From assembly GCF_000208745.1 (NCBI RefSeq), contig NC_030850.1, positions 496,001 through 560,000 on the forward strand: a stretch of 64,000 nt of DNA, written 5' to 3'. The translations under genes and the position numbers were made by a program. Below, in pieces: positions 21,901 to 33,605 of the stretch; position 1 is the stretch's first letter, and every line of letters begins with the position of its first letter. This stretch comes from Theobroma cacao. Lineage: Eukaryota > Streptophyta > Magnoliopsida > Malvales > Malvaceae. A model generated the notes under the pieces. That model saw only the letters and a program-made list of their open reading frames with translations. It was not told where the DNA came from and ran no database searches.

Positions 21901-24900
21901 TGTACCCGGAACAACCTTTAACCTTTCCTGGAGCTTATCAACAGAATCTACAATTTCCACTGGGTGCAAATCAGACACCCTTCTAAAATCAACTTTAAAA
22001 GTCTTCTGTGCATTCCAGATAAGCCTCTTCAAGTTAACAGGCAAAGGCCAATTACTATCACCCGTGACTGCAATCTCTGTTCCAAGTTGGTATCTATCAG
22101 CTTCAAGTTTTTGAACTTCAGCTTCGAATACATCACGCAATTCTTGGATAGTTCTCAAATCTTCAATGTGCTCTGGTAACATATAAGAAGTTGGATTCCA
22201 GCTTTCATCATCTATATTATATCTGAAGACCCTATCAAATTCTGATTTCTTCATCTTCAAAGAATCCAGCTTCTGAGATTCTATCCATACAGAATCCATA
22301 CCATCTTCACCATAGAGGAATTGAATAACATCCCCCAATGAGTTCCTCACAGTTCCATCATATTTAACCATAATATCCTCCATTGCCTTCACAAGTCGCC
22401 TCTGTATGTACCCAGTCTCAGAAGTCTTAACCGCAGTATCTATGAGACCTTCTCTACCACCCATGGCATGGAAAAAGAACTCTTGTGGGGTCAACCCACG
22501 CAAGTACGAGTTCTCCACAAACCCACGACTTTCAGGGCCATAATCATCCTTGGTAAAATGGGGCAATGTACGATCTATGAACCCAAATGGGATTCGCTTT
22601 CCCTCAACATTCTGCTGACCCACACAAGCTGTCATTTGGGATATGTTAATGAAACTTCCCTTGGATCCTGCAGTAACCATTGCCTTAAGGTTGTTGCTTT
22701 CTGACAAACTTTTTTGTGCACTGTTTCCTGCATCGTCACGAGCTTTATTCAACACCTGAAGAAACAAATCATATTAGCATGCAACAAAAAGATGCTAGAA
22801 CAAAAGAGAGCTTTATCAATTTAACTTCAGGTACCTGGTTAACTTTGTTTTCAAAAGATTCCATCATAGTTCTTCCAGGTTCAGGCTCTAAATCTTTGTT
22901 TTGGGCTTTCACAATGAGGTTTTTCACTTCCTCTTTGGCTTTTGAAATAGTTTCATTAATTTTTTCCATTGTTGCTGCATCAGCAATGGTATCTCCAATA
23001 CCAATACTAAAGGCATTCTGCAGCAGCCAATAATTAACAAGCCATTGTGTATGTCCCAAAAATTTCCGAGCTGCATCAGGACCAACCTCTTCCCTGTTAA
23101 AAAGATATTAACAAAACCAATTATTTTAAAAAATTTAATGGGATGAAATACAAAGCCAAACGCATGTGTTGGAAGAATCCAAACTTCACAAGATAAGCAC
23201 AAATAGTTTTGAAAACACTTAAACTAAATCATTACCGACTCAAGTGGAAACTAATTCATTGGTAAATTTTTTCACAATCTTAGTTTATGATTAGGATTCA
23301 GCTTCACTTAGAACAGAACAGGTTTAGAAAAGGAAAATATCTGATTGCACATCCAAAACATGTAAGATTTGGAGCTCATCAATCTTCTGTAATGAATTAG
23401 CTCCCCCAAAATAGAAAGGTGGATCAACAACTTTTGCTTAAAGACGTACCAAATGACATGTATAAGACTTCCAGAAGATGTTCCAAGTGCCTTCTTGCAA
23501 AGAGTGCCAGACAGTAGCTCTCCTTTTTCTATTCGAACTTGAGTATCCCCAGGGGTGATAAACCCAGTCTCAGTTTCTGAATGCCATGCAGAATTTCTCA
23601 GCAGATTTATCTGCTTTGGAATGATAAGATTAAAAACCTGCTTCCCAGTCCAAAGTGGTCGTGGCTTTAGAATTGCAGGAGCTGGAACCTTTCCATCAAA
23701 GTCCTCCCACCACATTAATATATTCATGAATACATCCTGAAAAAACCCCATACATATTAGACTCACATCACACCAACAAGTCTGTAGCATTTAAGTGGTC
23801 AGATCCATCACCTTTTCTATGAAAGTATCCCTTTTGGTGATTTTACGGCATCCTAGAAGTGTATCCTGGACAATCCCCATAACAGGCCTATTTGATTGAG
23901 GGGACACAATGCACTTAGGCACCATCATGAGCTCCAATACCTCTGCTCTTGTCTCAAATGATTGAGGAACATGCATATTCATTTCATCACCATCAAAATC
24001 AGCATTGTATGGCGAAGTAACAGACAAATTTAGACGAAATGTAGAGTACGGCATAATCCTGATTCTGTGGCCCATGATTGACATTTTATGGAGACTAGGT
24101 TGACGGTTAAAAAGGACAAAATCTCCATCATTTAAATGCCGCTCCACCTGAAGGCACAAAAAAGACAGTTACAACAAAGGGAACAATAAACCACTGTCCA
24201 ATTAAAAACCTGTCAGAAATAGAAGCATGCCTTATAACCAAGCTCTAAGTGATGATCACTACTTTTCTTCAGGTAACGAAGATCAAGCCTTTGTCCATCA
24301 TCTCTTATGATATACTTAGCACCAGTCTTTCCAGGTGGAGGATGAGGCCCATATTCCACAAGCTCTTTCAACCTGTTTCAAGATAGCCCCACTCCTAATA
24401 ATCGGCCAAATGTGGAAGAACAATAAAAAATCTAAGAAGATACTTACCTCTCAATGTTATATGGAGTCACAGTTTCTGGATACGTGAGGTTTAAAGCAAT
24501 ACTCCAGGGTACTCCAAGTTCATCAATATTGATATTTGGATCTGGTGTAATAACCGTTCGAGCTGAAAAGTCAACCCTTTTTCCCATCAAGTTACCCCTA
24601 ATCCGGCCCTCTTTCGCCTTAAGCCTACTACAAATAGATTTAATAGGTCTCCCAGATCTCTGCGTAGCCTACATGACAAAGAGATTCATGTACAAGTTTA
24701 ACAATACATTCATTTGGGTGAGTGGATCTCAATGATACACAACTTATAAAGAGTGCAGGAAAGCAGCTATACCCTTGGCAGTCCAGGCAACTCATTGTCA
24801 AAATATGTTGCTACATGGAACTGCAACAACTGCGCAAATTCAGATATGATATGTGCAGGTGACCCATTTCTCTCCTGTCTCCTCAAGTTCTCATTGTGGC

Positions 24901-26932
24901 GAATGATCATAGCCAACGCATGTGTTAAGTCATCCTGGATTCAGCAAACATGAAAATTCAGATTTGATCTAAATCATAAACGGAATTAACTTCAATGATC
25001 TTAATGTAAAAACAACATAAAAGAGACTTGCCTCACTCCTAGACGAAGTGTCCATCATCACAGAAGGTCTAACAGGAGGTGGAGGTATTGGAAGTACTTG
25101 AAGAATCATCCAATCTGGACGGGCAAACTTAGGATTTAAGCCTAATAGTTGGCAGTCCTCGTCGCTTATCCTCTTCAAGACACTAAGAACCTAGAAAACA
25201 CAACAGAAGATGAATATAATATCTAAAAGAACAGGTTAAATGATAATAAAAGCAACACATATGCACAAATGGCTACCCGTTCAGCAGTGAGAGTCTGTTT
25301 TCTTTCCACAGGTTCAGGAAGTTGTTCCTGATCATCATTCCTCTTCCTCTGGGGCTTATATTCTGCAATCATCTTCATACCATCAATACTCAGCTTTGGC
25401 TGCTGAGCACCACAGCCACCACGACTCTTTTTTACAGGCTCCTCTGTATCTTGACCTTGGACATCAATTTCATCACCGCCCTCACATTTAGATTTATTCT
25501 TGCATGCATCTAAGATCTTTTTCAGCCTATTCTTTGGATTCTTTATTTTCAATGCCTGCTTAAATTTATGCTCTTCCTGGAAAGGCAACAATTAAATTAG
25601 AGAATGGCATCCTGTGACCAGACATATTTGCTCTTTAGTGGCACGATCCAAACCAAATAGTATACAGACAAGTATAGAAAGCCAATACAGGTATATATCA
25701 AAACCTCAAATATTGAAACATGCTAAAATACACCTTAGTGAAACTGTTACCAGAATCCAAAAGCAATTGTAATTTGAAAAGGGAAAAAAATAGCTATGAA
25801 GCCAAATATCACTCACTACCCCAATTGTAAATATTGCCCGCTCATAACATAAACGATTAAAACATGCCTTTCCTTTTGTATGCTTCATGTTCACTTTCAA
25901 TTACTTCAAAATATCATATCAAACAACACGCAAGTTACTGCACTCCTTCACACATAGTTATGCTCTTTGCATTATATGGAAACTAATAATCCAGAACCGG
26001 AAAAATGCTATCTATCCAATGAAGCCAAATATCAATCACTACCCCAATTGTAAATATTGCCCACTCAGAACATAAACGATTAAAACATGCCTTTCCTTTT
26101 GTATGCTTCAAGTTCACTTTCAATTACTTCAAAATATCATATCATACAACCCATAAGTTACTGCACTCCTTCACACGTAGTTATGCTCTTTGCGTTATAT
26201 GGAAACTAATAGTCCACATCCGGAATCATGCTATCCAATGATAACAAGACATTGTCAACCCACTAAAATTAGTTGCAGCTCAAATTCAAATAAGAAAATG
26301 ACCTAATCAAGCATAGTAGTACCTCATCAGCGAGAATTTTTGAGCAATTGAAGCAGACACATCTCATTATACTGAGCACAGTTTTCATAAACCCAATATG
26401 AAACATAGGCTTGGCAAGCTCCAAGTGCCCAAAATGCCCTGGACACTCTGCCATGTTGGCCGTACACGTCTCACACTTCATCTTCCTATCAATTGTGCCC
26501 AGCCGTGGGTCACTTAAACCGCCCACTTTAGGTTTTCCCCTCTCGGTCGTTTCACCGTGCTCAATCTGCACCACCGACATTTGCCGCTGCAAAAACCAAG
26601 AAATCAAAATCATAATTTCCCAATTCAACAAGCTCGAGCAAAGTGAGAGAGAAAAAAATAGAGCAACTTCATCTTGCAGTTAAAGAAAGAAGAACCGCAG
26701 AGTAGCTCCCAGTTCAATACAAAGATTCTACAGTTTTCATCTCTTCTCTTTTTCTATTTTTTTTTCCTATAATTTCTTGGCAACCAAACGGACTGCAAAG
26801 TAAAAAGGAAAAAATAGAAAAAAAGAGAGCTGAGGTATTGAAATTTACGATTTCGTCGGGGCTGAGGATGCCGAACTGGACCATGCGGACCTTGGCGACC
26901 TCCGCGGGAGAATAAGGGAATCGCAAATCCAT
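18970..26932 (-). CDS. NRPB1: DNA-directed RNA polymerase II largest subunit
   Basis: Fourteen exons: 26849-26932, 26323-26586, 25277-25576, 25032-25190, 24773-24934, 24448-24668, 24231-24372, 23812-24147, 23450-23736, 22835-23093, 19649-22755, 19423-19494, 19180-19233, 18970-19108. They total 5586 nt, or 1861 residues (Arabidopsis 1839). It starts '[20 protein letters not shown]'. It has the N-terminal zinc-binding Cys/His stretch '[17 protein letters not shown]'. The catalytic Mg-binding loop is '[10 protein letters not shown]', with Asp494, 496 and 498. The CTD starts near residue 1533 and carries about 40 YSPTSPS-like heptads. It ends in a charged Asp/Lys/Arg tail. This subunit forms the active site of Pol II, and its CTD phosphorylation coordinates capping, splicing and termination. 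Two introns start with GC. One 3.1-kb exon encodes most of the C-terminal half, including nearly all the CTD. Confidence 0.97.
19649..20373 (-). repeat. CTD heptad-coding tandem repeat
   Basis: 21-bp units encoding YSPTSPx, about 30 in the large exon, with further degenerate units in the three downstream exons. The central block is nearly pure YSPTSPS. The upstream units vary at position 7 (G, T, A, V). The last units are irregular ([13 protein letters not shown]). Confidence 0.95.
25798..26240. repeat. Tandem duplication (about 223-bp unit) inside an NRPB1 intron
   Basis: Copy 1 starts at 25798 and copy 2 at 26021, both with 'gaagccaaatatc'. They share 'aaacgattaaaacatgcctt' and 'tatgctctttgc'. 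The copies differ at only a few percent of positions by eye, so the duplication is recent. It lies wholly within the intron between exons 26323-26586 and 25277-25576 and does not touch the splice sites. Confidence 0.9.
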
Positions 26933-26961
26933 GGCTATCCTATTCGATCAAAAAAACTCCT

Positions 26962-26969
26962 AAACCCTA
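26962..26969 (-). promoter_or_regulatory. Telo-box in NRPB1 5' leader
   Basis: AAACCCTA on the plus strand, 30 bp upstream of the NRPB1 ATG. It fits the telo-box found in leaders and proximal promoters of plant housekeeping genes. Functional assignment is by position only. Confidence 0.4.
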
Positions 26970-27189
26970 GATTCCAACTGAAGTAGAGAGTGAAATTCTC
27001 TTTTATTGCGAAATAAAATGAACTTTTTCCCTTTTCTCTTTTGGTTCTTTCATGTTCTTTTTTTTTCCCCCATTTTTGTTTGAAATTTTCCCGGTTTAAT
27101 TTGAGAGATCGAAAATTTGTCGACGACGTAAGAAGCCATCCCAGAGAGAGAGACTCTCTAAACGAAGCCAACGAATTGCCCTAAGGCCT

Positions 27190-27197
27190 TATTTATA
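27190..27197 (-). promoter_or_regulatory. Candidate TATA box of NRPB1
   Basis: TATAAATA read on the minus strand, 258 bp upstream of the start codon. It would place transcription start near 27160 and give a leader of about 230 nt. Single-motif evidence. Confidence 0.4.
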
Positions 27198-28281
27198 GAC
27201 AAATTAGAGCAGCCCTAGGCACGCAATGAAACCGACTTTTCCGGATGACTATCGCGCGGCGGATGCACACTGGGCAATGGTACAAACATAAGGTCAAAAA
27301 TGCCCTCCATCAGTTGGTTGGGTCGGAGGCATGGAGCCCGGGCCCAAACTCCTCTTTTGTTTTATGTCCTTAAAATTAATTAATTCTACAAATATTTTTG
27401 GTAATTAAATAAATTAATTAATAAAAATATTTTGTTAATTTTACCTAAAAATAAAATATAGAACTGAATAAAAATATTTAAATATAAAATATAAAAAAAT
27501 GCATAAAAACAAATATTAAAATCCTTGCCCAATGAATGATCCACCACAATATAACGGCCCACATTGACCAACCTGTTTAGTGGCCCATAGGGAGCTCGAC
27601 ATAAGCACAACACCAAAGCAGCCCAAAAGCAAAAAGAACGTACAAAAATCCCCATTTTGTGTAATTAACGTCTCAAAGACTGAAAATGAATTTGCAGTAC
27701 ATTTGATTCAGAAACAAAATAATTATTTTGTGAGAGAATAAAATTAGCATAAATAAAAAATAATGCTATTGTAAAATTTATTCATTAAAATTAAATGTAG
27801 TAGGTATTGTATTATTAAGTTTTGTTAAAAAAAATTTTAACAGAAATCGAACTGAATTAATTATTTATAATTTTTTAACCATGAATGGTGGTCAAAGTAA
27901 TACCGCAAACCATCTTTCTTAAATATTTGCGACAATATTAAAAATTTTAAAAATTATTGTGAGATACAATAATCCATAAAACAATATTTTTATTTTTATG
28001 TTCAAGGAATAGCTATGTTAATTTTGATAAAATAAAAAAATTCATAATAAGAAAATAAAAAAAAAAAAACACAAATTAAGAACTTCCCTCTGCTGTTTTT
28101 ATCCAGAAAGTGCGTCACGAACCTCGTCATAACAAGGAACTTTCCAAAGCAGCAACGCGTGTTTGGAAAATCTGTTTCGTCGATGCCCAGGCCAAACCCC
28201 GGCTTGGCTTCCTCATAAATCCCAATTTCCCCCTTCCGTCGCGTTCCCAACAATCGATAAACCTTCTTAAAAACAAAAGAA

Positions 28282-28662
28282 ATGGCTTCCATCTACTGCT
28301 GTACAGAGTGCGGAACCAACCTAAACTTAAGCACGACCCATCTCTTCCCGCCAGACTTCTACTTCGAAGCGGGAAACAAGGGCACCCTCTCCTTCGCCTT
28401 GATCGACACCACCAAGTTCAAGTTAGAGAAAGAGGACAAGATCAGGCCGTTCTTTGAGACCGTTGATTACTGGGGGATCCAACGGAAGAGAACCAAGATC
28501 AAGTGCAACAGCTGTGGGAAACTTGTGGGTTATGTTTACGATGACGGTCCTCCTCTCACGAATGGTACCGGTCAATATCATTTCGGGCCCAGTCAGGTCA
28601 TCCCCAGAGCTCCTAGGTACCGGTTCAAGACCAAGGCGCTTAGGATCACGTCCGAGACTTGA
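28282..28662 (+). CDS. Small zinc-ribbon protein, At4g08330-like
   Basis: A single-exon gene of 126 residues, starting 'MASIYCCTECGTNLNLSTTH'. Four cysteines in two CxxC pairs, Cys7/Cys10 and Cys75/Cys78 ('CTEC' and 'CNSC'), look like a zinc ribbon. The conserved tail has 'GTGQYHFGPSQVIPRAPRY'. It matches my recollection of the 'uncharacterized protein At4g08330, chloroplastic' family; the biochemical function is not known to me. No clear transit peptide is visible, so plastid targeting is doubtful from sequence alone. Upstream in-frame Met options do not look better: the adopted ATG follows an A-rich context and begins at the conserved region. The gene is divergent from NRPB1. Confidence 0.85.
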   Translation: MASIYCCTECGTNLNLSTTHLFPPDFYFEAGNKGTLSFALIDTTKFKLEKEDKIRPFFETVDYWGIQRKRTKIKCNSCGKLVGYVYDDGPPLTNGTGQYHFGPSQVIPRAPRYRFKTKALRITSET

Positions 28663-30000
28663 GTGATTTCTGTGATTATGGTTTATGGATTTTGTAGATA
28701 TTTCGATTTGGGTTGTTTTGTTTTAGGTGTTCGGACTGTCTTGTTATCTGAGTTTCGCATGTAATGTTGGAGATTTTTGTACCCTTCATTTTATTAATTT
28801 GATTTCTTTGTTAAAAAATTTAGATCTAATTGATGATATTTTGTTCTGCGATTAATGTTCTGACTGTAAAGTTTGAGGCTTTATATGTTCAATGTACCAT
28901 GGATGGATGCAAGGAGCCCTGCAGCAAACATCAGATAGCAGAGTCAGATGCGAAACTAACGAAGGAGTTCGATTTTGATATTGAACAGAACAAAATTCCT
29001 GGTGTGTCAGCATGTTCCTGTTTGGATTACCAGGAATGTATCTACCACTTTCAGGAGATGTTTGATGTGTTTCTGCAGTTGTCATCCTGAGGCAAAAACC
29101 ATGTGTTTCAGGAGATGTTGATGTGTTTCTACCCTATCATTATTTGCTTGAAATATCCATCCCGCTGAATCAGAAAGTAATTTTAATCATATTGCAGAGG
29201 TGGGTTGCTAACCGCTAACTACCAATTTTGTATAAATCAGACTCAAAACTGTCAGCAGAACTGAGTTATTCCCAGATCAAGCAATTTCTCCTTTTGATCT
29301 TCACTGATAAAACACTCTTGGAGTGAACCTTGTGTCATACTGGGTGCTATTTGTGGTAATGACTTGAAATTCTTTTCTGCAATTTAGCCTGCTCCATCAG
29401 GCCGTCCAGTGGTTCAAGTTGCAGTGAAAGTCAAGGATGATTATCATTAATCAATTCAATATAAAAGGGATTATCCGAACTCTAGGAACCAATAACAGGA
29501 CTTCTAGATTGGATTGTTCTGGACTGTTGGGTTAACTCTACCTGAATTTCAGTGGGGTGTTAAGGGTAGGTATGCTTTTTGACTGAAGAAAATAATGATT
29601 TAAACCATTTCCCATAATTTTTTTGTTTGCTGCTTAATTTTTTATATGGCAGTTCCTTTCATTCTGGACTATGGATTATCCATATCTCATTGCCTTCACT
29701 TGTCCAATCTATATTATTGCTTGAAATTGCATCTACCGGTCAAAGTTTTCAGTTGCCTTCATTTCTGCACATGTATGACCTTGCATACCGATCAGCAATC
29801 AGCTAAACGGAGCAGCCAAGAAACCAATCTGTCACTCACGGTTGAAAGGTAGGTTGGATTAGTAGCTCTGGGGGGTTGGATATTGAAGTGGCGTTTCATG
29901 TATTCAATATTTTTGTCCCCTATTATTTAGTTATTTCATCTGATCATCTCAAGCTTGGAATTGAGACAGAGCTAACTGGCATATTCAACCAAAAAGCTTC
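28663..30000. other. Spacer with possible exon-like remnants
   Basis: No full gene found. A plus-strand ORF at 28830-29090 has six or more cysteines but no domain I recognise. A 21-codon open segment at 29388-29450 follows a good acceptor (TTTAG) and ends in TAA. Neither can be joined to a neighbouring gene convincingly. The 5' leader of the next gene probably lies near 29900. Confidence 0.35.
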
Positions 30001-31204
30001 ATGATCATGAAGCAAACGGAGGTGGAAACTGACACTGTCATTGGTAAGCCTAAACAGGCAACCCCCCCGCCGCCACCTCCTCCACCCCCACTTCCAAGAT
30101 TCTGGGCAAGGAAGACTACCGCAGACAGTGTAACGAACCAAGAGATTGCCAGGTTCTGGAGGCAGAAGCGTGTTGAGGAAGAGGATCACCTCCTGGCTGC
30201 CATCAAGGCTGCAGCACGCATTAGGGCCCGCAATCTTCCAGTAAGATTCTATTATACACATTTATCTTTGTGACAGGGTTCTCACAGGAAACTGTTATCA
30301 GCTTCACTAAATCATGTTGATGAGCCAATTATATAAAAGTCATAGTCATCCATGTTGAGTGATTGACAACTTGTGAATATAACATCCCTTGTCCTGTTTC
30401 ATTTTTCTTCTCTTGTTTTCCTGATCTCGCTAAACTTGGATGATGTGGATAGAATTAAAGTTGCCATGGGAATCTTTATTCAAACAAAGTTTTGTTAGCA
30501 AAATTTTAGCATATGCCTAACCATTTGATTCTTTTTGTTCACTTGTTAACTTGTTCAACATCGGTATCATACAGGAGGAAGACTACAAGCGTTTTGAAGA
30601 GTCACTGAATGATGAAGACAACAACCCAAAGGAGAAGATCACAGCCCCAACCAATAACAGCGAAGGAGATGAAAAGAACAATGAAATTCGAGTAGGAATA
30701 AAGGACTGGTCAGTAAAAGTTCTCTTCAAGAATTTGTCTACTTTTAATCCTGATGAGAATAACCATATATGGGAAATCATATTGAAGTTGATTTCCCTGA
30801 ATCAATCTAGAAATACCAAAGTGCAAGCACCAAAATTCTATGTCATACAGTTTTCTAAAAGAAACAAGTAAAGTTGCAGATAATTTTGTAGAGAAATCAA
30901 CAGATTTCAGCCGGACATGGGCATTGTCTTTGCTAATTCTTTGATCATCTTCTGGTAGCTATTATTTCAGAACAACTGATCACATGCTTTTATTCCTTGG
31001 AAAAGTTATTATTAGAACATTCTTAATTGAACTCTAATATCTGGTTTCGACATGAGCAGGTGGACAAAGAGCAAGTATGCATACTTAAACCAACCAGCTG
31101 TGGAGTCCATGGACAATCCAAAGCGAAGAGCATCCACTTATATTCCAAATTTTTTCAATTTTAAACCTGCTCCTTTATATCCTACATCACTTGGTGTCTT
31201 TTAG
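30001..31204 (+). CDS. Unrecognised plant protein with poly-proline N-terminus
   Basis: Three exons, 30001-30240, 30575-30708 and 31060-31204, join to 519 nt, or 172 residues. I do not recognise the family. There is a run of nine prolines at residues 22-30. A basic, helical stretch follows ('FWRQKRVEEEDHLLAAIKAA'), then an acidic Glu/Asn-rich linker, and a C-terminus with 'WTKSKYAYLNQPAVES' and an aromatic/proline-rich end. No signal peptide, membrane span or cysteines of note. Splice sites are good: CCA|GTAAG, ACAG|GAG, CTG|GTCAGT and GCAG|GTGG. The last junction splits a Trp codon, which supports the model. A second ATG at 30007 is an equally possible start. The WW-containing C-terminal exon is too short for a simple ORF scan. 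Cellular role unknown. Confidence 0.7.
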
Positions 31205-33605
31205 ACCATTGGGATCAGGAGCTGTTTCAACTTTCAATTGATTGTATTACCTTATATCATTACAGTTATGTGCAGTGACTTGTATGTGTCATTGCAAGCT
31301 GTGTTCATTTCTTTAAAAGTGTTCTTGCAAATCAAGAATGGTTCGATATGCTACTTCTTTCTGTTCTGAGTAAATCCTGTTGTGTTATAAGTTGCTCAAT
31401 CTGTTTTCTGGTAAACCACTTCAGTTTGGCTCACCTCACGGTCAAGCAATCATGTTAGGTAAACCATTGTCAAATCCAGGATCACGAAATCAAAAACTGA
31501 AGGTGAATTTCGACAAAGCAGGAAAGACCTGCATTGAATTAGCGAAACCTTTGGCAGGTTGTAAAGGAAAATAACGTCATTAAACCTTTCCACTTACTAG
31601 TTGGCCTTGCTTCTGAAAAGGAAGAACGTAAAATGATCCCCTGTAAAGTCCCTGATGTCTTAGCATTTTTGTGGTTAGCAGATAATCTGCAGCAGCTACC
31701 AAGGTTCCTCCCAAGGATCTTTGCATGTAGCCAAGGCCATGATGTGTAGCAGGCTTGGAATCCCTCGTGCAGGTTAACATTCCTCATACATATAGACTCC
31801 ATCCCATTAGAAAAGGTCGCAAAAATAAAGTAAAAAACAAGTAAAGGAAGAAAAACAGAAACCCCAAACCTGGTAACAACAAAACTAGGAGGCTTTCTTG
31901 ACTAAAACAGGGCAAAAAGCAAAATGCTGAAGGTGGCTTTCTTATGATTCCAGTCTTTTGCAAAGAACAGCCCAGCCAAATCTTATTATGCAATGCTTTC
32001 ACATTTCGGAGTTCACAATTTCGCATTGCAATCAATCATTAAACTGAATAATTTCAGGAAATGAAGGAAGGGAGTCGAGACACTAAATCAGAAGGCAATC
32101 TCTCTCCTGGAAGCATAACTAGGTAACCAGTGCCCTGCTTTCTTCGCAGCATTAGGAACCCTATTTCAGCAAGAACATGAAAATTTGAAGAATCATAAAC
32201 AAAACCCTTGACAGATAGAGGTAAAACTTCTTGATCAATCAACATTTCCCCCTTTTTCTTTTAGCAAAACAAGTTCCTCTATGCTAGATAATAAGGTTCT
32301 CATAGACCCAATGCAGGCCGGAATGATGAATTCTTTTAACAATTTATGGTAATTCCCAAAGGCAAACATCAGCAAGAAAAGCAATGGTGGGAAAATTCTG
32401 GGGTAGACTTGGTACAAGCTGCTGAGAGGTTTGACATTGCTAAAATAATTTAATCTAAACCAATTATACCATTTGAATATTACCATGTTTTAGCACCACT
32501 TCTCCATTATCAACAAATTACACATATATAAAAATAAATAATCCAGCCAAGCAGAAAATAGTTCACAAGACTCTGTCTTTTTAATTCATAATAATAAATA
32601 AATCATTAGCACATTCATCGTGAGCTGTATTTAATTAAATTATTATTTTAATTAATTTATGGTGTAATGAAATTAGGCTTAGCATGAAAATTTTATGGAT
32701 AAGAATGAATTACAACAAATAGCTGTATGTCACATTATTAGGGGTTGGTGAAGAAACAATTTTTATTTGCCATAAGCTTCATATCAAGCTTGCTATATTA
32801 GTAATTTTTTTAAAAGAATTTAAATTATGAAAAGTGATTTATCAACTCGGAATATCTTTAAAAAATTAAAATATTTGGAGCTAATATTGTTCGAAAAAAG
32901 AATCACGTTGCTAATAAGTAAAAGTATAACGAAAATTGATAAATAAAAAAAAAGTTCATGGACAAAAGTGTAACAAAAGAGATATGCGCAAAGTATTAAC
33001 CTATAAGTTTATCCAAGTAAAGGTGAGTATTAATTGGCACAAATTAAGATAATTAATCGACATTGATTAAAATTCGATTAATTTGGTTTTTTTTTAAGAT
33101 TTTAGTGTTAATAGATTAAGAAAAATTATTTATTCAATTTTTTTGTCAAATTTTTTATCTAAAATTTACTATTATTAAAAAATAATCATTAATAATTTAT
33201 ATAAATATTATAATCTTTTAATAATATTTCTATATATGATTATATTAAAAGTATTTAGATGTTATTAGTAAATATTAAGCAAAAAATTTTAAATAAATAT
33301 TTTAACATACAAATATTATTAATATTAATAATTAAAATCGAGAAAACCAATTTTAATTATTTTAATTTCCGAATATAATCTGATTAATTTTAATTATATT
33401 TTATGATATTTTAATTAATTTAATTTAAAAAATTAAAATGAAGCTCATTGTCAATCGACAAAGTCTAAATTTTCACGAGACGTAAGGCCACAAAACATCC
33501 CAGCAGTCATACAAAAAGACAGAGCGCTTACTCGTAGCTGGTCTCTTGTTAAAACACCGAATCCAGGAAGTTCCAGATCTCGATCTCCCGAGTTTCAGAA
33601 TCAAA
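31205..33605. other. 2.4-kb spacer, AT-rich in its second half
   Basis: No gene recognised. Short minus-strand ORFs between 31539 and 32486 have no recognisable domains and lack consistent splice partners. About 32640-33440 is extremely AT-rich, with repeated 'aattaatt' and 'ttcgattaat' strings. It may be a decayed transposon. The P4H promoter and 5' UTR must lie within the last few hundred bases. Confidence 0.45.

Larger units (their letters stand above)
26933..28281. promoter_or_regulatory. Head-to-head promoter region between NRPB1 and the zinc-ribbon gene
   Basis: About 1.35 kb separating divergent start codons. On the NRPB1 side are a telo-box at 26962-26969 and a minus-strand TATAAATA at 27190-27197. 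Four site II-type motifs follow: GGCCCA 27341-27346 and 27556-27561, TGGCCCA 27581-27587 and AGCCCA 27620-27625. The rest, about 27650-28080, is strongly AT-rich. The motifs are typical of constitutively expressed plant genes; whether the two genes share the elements is unknown. Confidence 0.55.

Noticed and set aside
28110..28457. 115-codon plus-strand ORF overlapping the zinc-ribbon gene
   Set aside because: Overlaps the start of the well-supported frame and lacks its Cys pairs.
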